DNA from: Planctomycetaceae bacterium
GTDB taxonomy: Bacteria > Planctomycetota > Planctomycetia > Pirellulales > Pirellulaceae
Reading direction: 5' to 3'
NCBI GenBank assembly: GCA_005773145.1
Contig: SXHS01000329.1
Coordinates: 1-22,355, forward strand
DNA length: 22,355 bases
How positions within the stretch are numbered: the first letter of the stretch is position 1; each line of letters starts with the position of its first letter. This document shows, piece by piece, positions 1-7,200 of the stretch. The notes beneath the pieces are model-generated. The model was not told where the DNA came from. It did not search any database and was given only the letters and a program-made list of their open reading frames with translations. Made by a program: the position numbers and the translations under genes.

Positions 1-168
1 GGCACCATTTTGGAGGGCATAGAGTTGCCAAACGCCGGAAATCTTGTACCTTTAAGGAAATCGCGACCTGGATCGTGACCGTCTTTGGTGTTGATCGGGT
101 TTCTCGCAGGCTGTTCTGTGGGCCCGTTTCTTGTGTTTTCGTTTATGCGACGAGTAAAGGAGTTATCG

Positions 169-426
169 ATGAAGAAGATACCCGCCCTGTTGTTGGCGAC
201 GTTGCTTGGTTGGGTCGGTGTGGGCTGCCAGCCGCAGGCTCAGGACAAGATGGACAAGATGGCCGACAAGGCTACTGAGGCGATGGATAAGGCGGGCGAT
301 GCGGCGACGAAAGCTGGCGATGCAACTGCGGATGCCGCGCACGCGGTCGGTGACGCGGTACACGAAACTACGGATGCTGCCAAGGACGCGATTGACGGTG
401 CCACCGGCGCCGGCGCTGAGAAGTGA
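169..426 (+). CDS. Small amphipathic, probable lipoprotein (85 aa)
   Basis: The protein has a signal-like N-terminus (MKK, then a hydrophobic stretch to about residue 19) ending at Cys20. The residues before the Cys (Gly-Val-Gly) are a weak lipobox because Leu is missing at -3, so lipid attachment is possible but unproven. The rest is a low-complexity, Ala/Asp/Lys-rich stretch with repeated DKM, DKA and DAA steps. It is predicted to form an amphipathic helix resembling LEA-type or small cell-envelope lipoproteins. I chose the ATG at 169 because AAAGGAG (156-162) lies 6 nt upstream; an in-frame start at 85 would put extra residues before the signal. A strong terminator follows at 481-513, so the gene is likely monocistronic. 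Function is unknown; an envelope or stress role is a guess from composition. Confidence 0.75.
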   Translation: MKKIPALLLATLLGWVGVGCQPQAQDKMDKMADKATEAMDKAGDAATKAGDATADAAHAVGDAVHETTDAAKDAIDGATGAGAEK

Positions 427-480
427 TCTTCGGATCGATCGCCGGTTGATGAGAAATCAACCCCGAGTATGTGGTCAAAC

Positions 481-513
481 AAAGGGGGCCTGCGATGGCA
501 GGCCCCTTTTTTT
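481..513 (+). terminator. Rho-independent terminator
   Basis: A perfect 9-bp GC-rich stem (485-493 with 498-506) closes a GATG loop and is followed by seven T (507-513). AAA at 481-483 precedes the stem, so it may also work in reverse. It lies about 55 nt after the small lipoprotein gene and separates it from the AAA+ ATPase. Confidence 0.9.
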
Positions 514-690
514 GCGCTCCCTGATTTCGGGTTTTAGCGGTGCGTTTGTTCTGGTTGTAGCGATTGGGTGTCGATCCGTGGCCGACAACGGAATGCTCAA
601 CCGCTGATCGTGACCTATGCTTGGTTGACGTGGGTACTACCCGGATCGATCGACTTGCGGCCACATGGGTCCAGAGCAGAGGTGTCCGAT

Positions 691-2181
691 ATGGATCATT
701 CACCGAACAGTTCCATGGGAACGGGTGCAGCGGGAAACGGCGCGAATTTTGATGGCGACGATTCGTGTTGGGCGGTTGGCGCCCGGCAAGCGACCCCGGC
801 CTCCTCGGGGCGCGACGGGTCTGCCAAGGCTGCGAATACTCACAACCACGCGTCCGACCACGACCGCAGCGAAAACGTCGAAGTTGTGACTGCGGCCAAC
901 GGCTCAGCGCCCATGACGGCGGGATCGTACACTCCGTGGGCGCCACGCACGCTGGAGGAAGCCGGGCTCAGCGCACGCCAGGTCGAGGCCCTCTGCCTGA
1001 AGTTTCTGCTGAGTCGCGGCATTGTGGCCGGTCGGCAGATTGCCGAGCAGGTTGCCTTGCCGTTTGCGCTGTTGGAAAAATTGTTCCACCAGTGGAAGGT
1101 CGAGCAGTTGGTCGTCTTCAAGCAGTCCGCTTCGCTGGGGGATTATCTCTATGAATTGACCGAGTTGGGCGTGCAGCGGGCACGACGATACTTGCGCCAG
1201 AGCAGTTATTTCGGGGCTGCCCCGGTTTCGTTGGACGACTATACGGCCAGCGTCGCCGCCCAGTCGGTGCAGAGTCAGCGACCGGATCACAATCGATTAC
1301 GCCAGGCGTTTGCGGACTTGGTATTGGACGATGCCACGCTCGGCCAGATTGGCGAAGCGATCACAGCGGGCCTGGGATTCTTTCTATTCGGCGCGCCGGG
1401 GAATGGCAAGACGAGCATTGCCGAGCGCGTGACGGCCGTTTTCGGAACCACGGTCTGGATTCCTCGGGCGATCAACGCTTGGGGTGAGGTGATTCGCTTC
1501 TATGACCCCAGCGTACACGAGGCCATCGAGGAGGAGGCGGAGCCCCTCTCGCTGGATCGCCGCGCCATCGACAAACGCTGGATACGCATTCGTCGCCCCA
1601 CGATCGTGGCGGGGGGGGAACTCACCCTCGATCGCTTGGAGGTGACCACCAACAAAACCACCGGAATTAGCGAAGCGCCCCTGCAACTCAAGAGCAACTG
1701 CGGCACCTTCGTCATGGATGACTTCGGCCGGCAACGCTTTCGTCCAGAGGAGTTTCTCAATCGGTGGATCGTCCCGATGGAAAAGCGGTGTGACTATCTG
1801 AATATGAAGAGTGGCCGCACCTTCCAGGTCCCCATCGACCAATTGGTCGTGTTGTCCACCAATATGAATCCGCGAGATCTTCTGGACGAAGCCTTCTTGC
1901 GGCGGATTCCCTACAAAATCGATGTCCATAGCCCAACAGAATCGCAATTCCACGAGGCATTCCAACGAGTTGCCAAGCAATTCGGAATCGCGTATCATCC
2001 GGCCGCCGTCGATTATCTGTTGCAACATCACTTCAAACGGGCGGATCGGCCGCTGCGCTTCTGCCATGCACGCGACTTGCTGATGCAGATCCGCACGGCG
2101 GCCTTGTTTCGCAATCAACGCCCCGAGTTGACCAAGGAGGCGTTGGATGCGGCGGTGAAGAATTATTTCTCGGTGGTCTGA
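691..2181 (+). CDS. AAA+ family ATPase with N-terminal winged-helix-like region
   Basis: This is a 496-residue cytoplasmic ATPase. Walker A GAPGNGKTS lies at about 234-242 and Walker B FVMDDFG at about 340-346. A sensor-1-like STNMNP segment has its Asn at 391, followed by FLRRIPYK, a likely arginine-finger and sensor region. This fits the MoxR/RuvB-like AAA+ class. The first 75 residues are polar and low-complexity. Residues of about 85-180 look like a small helical, winged-helix-type domain, which is an inference from pattern only. The ATG at 691 was chosen because AGAGG (678-682) lies 8 nt upstream; a longer frame opens at 568 without a good ribosome site. The substrate is unknown. The gene converges with the PEP-CTERM protease and their ends overlap by 19 nt. 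Confidence 0.8.
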   Translation: MDHSPNSSMGTGAAGNGANFDGDDSCWAVGARQATPASSGRDGSAKAANTHNHASDHDRSENVEVVTAANGSAPMTAGSYTPWAPRTLEEAGLSARQVEALCLKFLLSRGIVAGRQIAEQVALPFALLEKLFHQWKVEQLVVFKQSASLGDYLYELTELGVQRARRYLRQSSYFGAAPVSLDDYTASVAAQSVQSQRPDHNRLRQAFADLVLDDATLGQIGEAITAGLGFFLFGAPGNGKTSIAERVTAVFGTTVWIPRAINAWGEVIRFYDPSVHEAIEEEAEPLSLDRRAIDKRWIRIRRPTIVAGGELTLDRLEVTTNKTTGISEAPLQLKSNCGTFVMDDFGRQRFRPEEFLNRWIVPMEKRCDYLNMKSGRTFQVPIDQLVVLSTNMNPRDLLDEAFLRRIPYKIDVHSPTESQFHEAFQRVAKQFGIAYHPAAVDYLLQHHFKRADRPLRFCHARDLLMQIRTAALFRNQRPELTKEALDAAVKNYFSVV

Positions 2182-3311
2182 CGACGGGCCCGTCGGCGTC
2201 CGCGTCCGATCGACAGAATCACCGCACCCAACACCAAAGCACCGGTTCCCGGTTCGGGAACGATGATGCCTTGAATCCAAGCGCGATAGGGGTGGATCAA
2301 CATGCCGCCTCCCCGGCTACCAAAAAGAGGCGCTTCGGGAATTGAGCCGCCACCGAGCTGAAACGTGTTGACACCGGCTAAGTAATGCTGACCGTTGCTA
2401 AAAACAAACGACGGTCCACCTGAATCGCCCCCTCCCAGATTCGCCTCGATGTTGTTGCCCAGCGTCGGGCCTCCCATGCTGCCTGTGCCGCTGGGACCAT
2501 CAAAGTCGAAATCGAATATCTCGCGCACGAGCGGCGGACTCTCATCCTGAAACCGCCGCCGATCCGCATTGTTGTATCCGACGCGTTTCACACTGAAACT
2601 GGGGGGGATCGTACTTCCAGTAATCCCGTCTCCCGATCGGCCATAGCCCACCATGGTGAACGTGGTGCCATTGGTAATCTCCGTGTCGAGCAGCGGATAG
2701 ATGGGCATATCTGCCGGTAACGGTGCCGATAGGGTCAATATCGCCAGATCGTCATGCAGCGTGGGATTGTTGAATCCCGTGAAGTCGGGATGCAGATGAA
2801 TCTGTGATATTCCCACGTTGCTGGAAAGTGGCCCATTCTGGTTGAGATGAAAGGTCAGATTGGCCGGATCAACGTCGATGACACCGTCCGCGATAAAGTC
2901 GACGCAATGCCCAGCAGTCAAGATGTGATACCGCGAGAGGGCGGTACCGGTGCAAATGAAACGACCAATCCCTGGGCGAAAAATCTCGATGCTGCCAACA
3001 CCGGCAAAAGGAGAGCTCGGCACATTGGGATCCACGCGCAGATCGGGTGAGTCGGGCGGAGAGCCTGCGGGGTCACCCGCCACAATGACGGGAATCGGCA
3101 CGGCCGAGTCCCCGTCGTTCAGTATCTCGGCCCAATCGAGAGTGGAAGCGCGGGCGACTCCATGTGTCCCAACGCCATCAACGACCACCGTGCTAGCGAT
3201 GATCAGCAGCAAGATGAACGATCGTACCGCTGATCGATTGTCCCAAGCGCACAACGGGAATGCGGAGCTGCCGCGCGGGAATGGATCAATCAGTTGGTGG
3301 GATTTGCTCAC
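2163..3311 (-). CDS. Secreted trypsin-like serine protease with PEP-CTERM tail
   Basis: This is a 382-residue chymotrypsin-fold (S1) protease. The catalytic triad is readable: His135 in TAGHC, Asp188 in HDDLAIL (Asp187 is adjacent), and Ser297 in GGDSGGPS. The N-terminus has a long polar segment, then a hydrophobic signal core (about 31-45) with an Ala-rich end near residue 55. The C-terminus (351-382) is a PEP-CTERM sorting signal: VPEP, a short hydrophobic helix and an Arg-rich tail. In known systems an exosortase recognises this tail; none is encoded here. The start is GTG at 3311 with only a weak ribosome site, so the exact start is uncertain. A good minus-strand promoter lies upstream (3402-3429). 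The natural substrate is unknown. Confidence 0.88.
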   Translation of the reverse strand: MSKSHQLIDPFPRGSSAFPLCAWDNRSAVRSFILLLIIASTVVVDGVGTHGVARASTLDWAEILNDGDSAVPIPVIVAGDPAGSPPDSPDLRVDPNVPSSPFAGVGSIEIFRPGIGRFICTGTALSRYHILTAGHCVDFIADGVIDVDPANLTFHLNQNGPLSSNVGISQIHLHPDFTGFNNPTLHDDLAILTLSAPLPADMPIYPLLDTEITNGTTFTMVGYGRSGDGITGSTIPPSFSVKRVGYNNADRRRFQDESPPLVREIFDFDFDGPSGTGSMGGPTLGNNIEANLGGGDSGGPSFVFSNGQHYLAGVNTFQLGGGSIPEAPLFGSRGGGMLIHPYRAWIQGIIVPEPGTGALVLGAVILSIGRGRRRARRQTTEK

Positions 3312-3346
3312 TGGCGACGACTTTCTATCGGATGCCCACGCGACAT

Positions 3347-3381
3347 GCCAACCAGCAACGGCCTGCCCGTTGCCTGCTGGC
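3347..3381 (-). repeat. Imperfect hairpin in the protease leader
   Basis: Arms at 3347-3361 and 3367-3381 pair at 12 of 15 positions around a 5-nt loop. The element lies between the proposed minus-strand start point (about 3395) and the protease GTG (3311). It would fold in the 5' untranslated RNA. No T-run follows it, so it is not an obvious terminator. Confidence 0.4.
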
Positions 3382-3401
3382 GTGCCCAGCGGCCTAGTTC
3401 C

Positions 3402-3429
3402 ATTCTAGTCATGGGTGACGATCGGTCAA
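3402..3429 (-). promoter_or_regulatory. Sigma70-type promoter for the PEP-CTERM protease
   Basis: Read on the minus strand, TTGACC (3429-3424) and TAGAAT (3407-3402) are separated by 16 bp. Each matches the consensus at 5 of 6 positions. Transcription would begin near 3395, giving a leader of about 84 nt before the GTG at 3311. Confidence 0.55.
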
Positions 3430-3433
3430 CGAA

Positions 3434-3461
3434 TTGGCATTGATTCTGATCGGCCTATAAT
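3434..3461 (+). promoter_or_regulatory. Sigma70-type promoter for the ACP-PKS operon
   Basis: TTGGCA (3434-3439) and a perfect TATAAT (3456-3461) are separated by 16 bp. The start point would fall near 3468, leaving a leader of about 410 nt before the ACP gene. Its -35 box is only 4 bp from the -35 box of the leftward protease promoter, so the two probably share regulation. Confidence 0.6.
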
Positions 3462-3480
3462 GCCTAAGGCTCCTAGTTTG

Positions 3481-3513
3481 GTGAAAATGGGCGAATTTTG
3501 TGAAAATGGGCGA
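3481..3513 (+). repeat. 14-bp perfect direct repeat just downstream of the PKS promoter
   Basis: GTGAAAATGGGCGA occurs at 3481-3494 and again at 3500-3513, a 19-bp period separated by ATTTT. The copies begin about 13 nt after the proposed start point. They could be a tandem regulator-binding site acting as a downstream roadblock, or an RNA element. No regulator gene is nearby. Confidence 0.5.
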
Positions 3514-3878
3514 TGGGACGGGTGTCTATGACATGGTCCTGCTCACCACCAGGCTTGTCTCGGTGGGAGCCTGAGATCGAGCGGAATCCAACGTTTCCCG
3601 AGCAATATTCCTGCACTGCGTTGCCCGGGGGGCAAGACGCTTAGTGGGATGGACGACTATAAGTGTTTATGCCATAAAGTGTTGTGATCCCGGTGGAGCG
3701 ATCATGGAAGCGTCCGAGCCGGCCTCAACATTGGGTCCCGGAACGGCTGGCCTGGGCGGCGTGTCCGGCGTGCCGACCCAAGGGACGGGTTTCGCGCCTG
3801 GCACCGTGCCCATAAGATAGTGGGATCTGGGCGATTCGTGCGATGGCGGTAGGGGGTCCGGTATTAGGAGATATTCCA
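3514..3878 (+). other. Long leader region of the PKS operon
   Basis: About 365 nt lie between the direct repeat and the ACP start with no recognised domain-coding gene. The region holds two 38-codon ORFs (3528-3644 and 3704-3820), of which only the second has a fair ribosome site. I see no riboswitch that I can name, no tRNA and no terminator with a T-run. Confidence 0.5.
3704..3820 (+). CDS. Possible 38-aa leader peptide
   Basis: This short ORF starts with ATG at 3704, with GGTGGAG ending 5 nt upstream, and stops with TAG 58 nt before the ACP start. The peptide is Gly/Pro/Thr/Ala-rich with no hydrophobic stretch, so it is neither a signal peptide nor a membrane peptide. Its composition resembles the Gly/Pro-rich N-terminal extension of the following ACP. 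It may be a translated leader, a remnant or chance. Confidence 0.25.
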   Translation: MEASEPASTLGPGTAGLGGVSGVPTQGTGFAPGTVPIR

Positions 3879-4184
3879 ATGGTTGGTGACTCAACGCCGG
3901 GCGAATTGCGCCCGAACGGCGGGGCAAACGGGGGGGTAGGCGGGCTTCGCTCAGCCGAGGACATTCGGGCCTGGTTCGTGGCCTACTTAAGCCGCGAACT
4001 CAACATCCCCCCTGATCGCATTGATGTGGCGGTTCCGTTCGAGAATTTTGCCCTGGATTCGGCGGCTGCGATTGCCATGACGGGGGACCTGGAGGATTGG
4101 CTCGGCAGGCCGGTGGATCCGACCATGGTCTACGATTTTCCCACGATTGCCGCCATGTCGGACGCCCTATCCCAAAGCCGGTAA
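3879..4184 (+). CDS. Free-standing acyl carrier protein
   Basis: This is a 101-residue carrier protein. The first 25 residues are a Gly/Pro/Asn-rich extension, followed by a four-helix ACP domain. Ser61 in FALDSAAAIAM is the expected 4'-phosphopantetheine attachment site. The segment after it (GDLEDWLGRPVDP, then YDFPTIAAM) resembles, from memory, carriers that work with fatty-acyl-AMP ligases or at the loading end of PKS lines. ATG at 3879 was chosen because AGGAG (3866-3870) lies 8 nt upstream; an in-frame ATG at 3843 lacks such a site. The megasynthase begins 80 nt downstream on the same strand, so the two are probably co-transcribed. A role in delivering a starter acyl chain to the PKS is inferred; no ligase is present in the window. 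Confidence 0.85.
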   Translation: MVGDSTPGELRPNGGANGGVGGLRSAEDIRAWFVAYLSRELNIPPDRIDVAVPFENFALDSAAAIAMTGDLEDWLGRPVDPTMVYDFPTIAAMSDALSQSR

Positions 4185-4196
4185 CGTTGGATGTCC

Positions 4197-4212
4197 CGGC
4201 CCGCTGGGGCCG
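4197..4212 (+). repeat. Small GC hairpin between ACP and PKS genes
   Basis: A perfect 6-bp stem (4197-4202 with 4207-4212) surrounds a GCTG loop, 12 nt after the ACP stop. No T-run follows, so it is not a classic terminator. It could tune the ACP:PKS ratio or stabilise the upstream message end. Confidence 0.3.
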
Positions 4213-4264
4213 TTCGCGTTGGTGGTTACCGGTTTCTAGTCCCGTTTATTTCGTTCGCTAACGA

Positions 4265-7200
4265 TTGGAACTCTGCGTGGAACCTATCGCGATTGTTGGA
4301 ATTGGATGTCGCTTCCCCGGCGCGCCCGATCCGGATGCCTTTTGGCAGCTATTGGTTTCTGGTACGGATGCGATCGGTGAAGTACCGGCGGATCGTTGGG
4401 ATGTCGATGCGTATTACGCGCCCGAACCCGCGACGCCGGGGAAAATGAATACCCGCTGGGGCGGCTTTTTGGACCGTGTCGATCTTTTTGATCCGGCATT
4501 TTTTGGCATATCGGCCCGCGAGGCGGAACTCATGGATCCACAACAGCGCTTGCTGTTGGAGGTCACGTGGGAGGCGTTGGAGCATGCGGGCATTCCCGCT
4601 GAAACGCTCTCCGCGTCGTCGACGGGTGTTTATGTGGGGATCAGCAACAGCGATTACGGTCGTTTGATTTTTCGTGGTCTGTCCGACTTGACCGCGTATA
4701 GCGCGACCGGGACGAGTCTGTCGATTGCGGCCAATCGACTTTCCTATTGGCTGAATCTGCGTGGACCCAGCGTCGCGGTGGATACGGCATGTTCGTCATC
4801 CCTGGTTGCGGCCCATCTCGCCTGCCAAAGTCTGCTCGCGGGTGAGTCCAATATTTGCCTGGTCGGCGGAGTGAATCTGATTTTGTCCCCCGAAGCCACC
4901 ATTACGTTCTCTCAGGCGCGAATGATGGCTCCGGACGGCCGTTGCAAAACGTTTGATGCGGCGGCCAATGGCTATGTTCGGGGCGAGGGGTGCGGCGTGA
5001 TCGTCTTGAAACGCCATCGGGATGCGTTGGCGGCCGGGGATCGCATTTTGGCTCTGATCCGTGGTTCGGCCATCAATCAGGACGGTCTGACCAATGGCTT
5101 GACGGCGCCAAACGGTCCTTCGCAGCAAGCGGTGATTCGGACGGCTCTGGAACGTGCGGGAGCGGCCCCGCATCAAGTGGGCTTCGTGGAAACGCATGGC
5201 ACTGGGACTGCCTTAGGGGACCCCATTGAAGTGCGGTCGCTACAGGCCGTTCTCTGTCCGACGCGTGAGGCAAGTAATCCGTGTTGGCTCGGATCGGTCA
5301 AAACCAACATTGGCCATTTGGAGTCGGCGGCTGGCATCGCGGGTCTGATAAAAGCGGTGCTCAGTTTGAAAGAAAGGACCATTCCGCCAAACCTTCACTT
5401 TCAACGATTGAATCCGTATATCCGCATCGACGGCGCGCCGCTGAGCTTTCCTACGAGTCCGGTTGTTTGGCAGCCACCGGCCAACACCCGCCGATTCGCA
5501 GGGGTCAGTGCGTTTGGGTTCGGGGGGACGAATTGCCATGTGATATTGGAGGAGCCTCCCGTCGCTGTGCCGGCCGCCCCGCCCGCGCATCGGCCCACCC
5601 AGGTTCTCACCCTCTGTGCACGGTCGCGTCCTGCATTGCGGCAGTTAGCACATCGCTATGGTCAGCACATCACATCGCATCCCGAGGAATCGCAGCGCGA
5701 TATTTGCTATTCGGCCAGCACCGGGCGCACGAATCAGGGAATGCGTGCAGCGGTCGTGGGGAATCGGCCAGCCGACCTGGTACGGCAACTCGAGGATCTT
5801 GAGCGCACCCTGAGTGGCGACGCCGAGACACCGCCAACTCCCAAACAGGCGCCGCCACTGGTCTTCTTATTTACCGGTCAGGGATCTCAATATGTCAACA
5901 TGGGACGCGTCTTGTGGGAGACCGAGCCTACCTTTCGTCGAACGCTTCAACAGTGTGCCGACCTAGTCCCCGAATTGTCGGACCATTCCTTGCTGTCCGT
6001 ATTGTATCCCGAAGCCGCCGAGGCCGACCGGGTGGGGGCGGCCATTGATGAAACGCTGTACACGCAAGTATCGTTGTTTGTCCTGGAATACGCGCTCGCC
6101 GAGACTTGGCAGTCCTGGGGGATTAGGCCAGCGGTCGCAATCGGTCACAGTGTTGGCGAATACGTGGCTGCTTGCCGCGCAGGCGTCTTCTCGTTGACGG
6201 ATGCCTTGCGCTTGGTGGGCACGCGCGCGCGGCTCATGCAGTCGCTCCCCCGTGAGGGGAAAATGGCCGCCGTGCATTGCGGGCATGAACAGGTGGCGGA
6301 ATGGATCCGCGCTTGGGAGGCCGAGTTGTCCGTGGCTGCCATCAATGGTCCGCAGCAGACGGTCATTGCCGGCTCAGATCGAGCGGTGGATGCGATTGTG
6401 GAGCAGTGTCAACAGCGCGGCGTGCGCGTTCAGCCGTTGGTTGTCTCGCATGCCTTCCATTCCCCCTTGATGCGTCCCATGACCGATCAGTTTCGGGCGG
6501 TTGCTGAAAGTGTGACCTATCAGACCCCCTGTTTTCCCATCATGTCGAATGTGACGGGTGCGCGTGCCGGCGAGGAGATGGCCACGGCGGACTACTGGGT
6601 GCAACACATTTGTGCCCCCGTGCGGTTTGCCGAAAGCATCGCGGCGCTGCGGAGCCAGGGTTACGATCTCTTCCTGGAGGTTGGACCAAAACCGGTGTTG
6701 GCGGCCTTGGGACGCAACATACCGGCGGATCGCACGGGGGTGTGGTTGTCGTCCATGCGCCCGGGGCGTGATGATTGGCGGACGCTGGCCGAGTCGATCA
6801 GCGAACTTTACACCCGCGGCTTCGCCATCGATTGGCAGGCTTGGGATGGTGGATCGCCTCGTCCCAAACAATCGCTCCCCACCTACCCGTTCCACCGTCG
6901 GAGCTACTGGTCCGCCCGCGCCCGTGCTGCGATCAAGTCAGCCGCGTCTCCCGAATTGGCGCCGCGCGGGGAGGCTCGGTCCGCCCATCCCCTCTTAGGC
7001 CAACAGCTCGTGACGGCCGGCAAGGAAATCATTTATCAGACGCGTTTAACGGCCACCGACCCCAAGTACCTCCAGGATCATCGGGTATTCGACGGCGTGG
7101 TGCTCCCGGCAGCCGCTTATTTGGAGCTGGCTTTGGCCGCTGGTTCGGAAGTGCTGCCAACCGAGACTCCCGCCGTCCATCAGGTCTCGATCCGACAGCC

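Noticed and set aside
1611..1618. G8 run in the AAA+ ATPase as a second frameshift site
   Set aside because: The reading frame continues correctly through it into Walker B and sensor motifs.
1384..2280. 298-codon open frame on the minus strand inside the AAA+ ATPase gene
   Set aside because: It is antisense to a gene with clear Walker motifs, shows no domain, and is explained by GC-rich codon bias.
3528..3644. 38-codon ORF in the PKS leader
   Set aside because: It has no convincing ribosome site, and its composition is typical of random GC-rich sequence.
4191..4448. 85-codon plus-strand frame between ACP and PKS
   Set aside because: It overlaps the start of the KS in another frame and has no ribosome site or domain.
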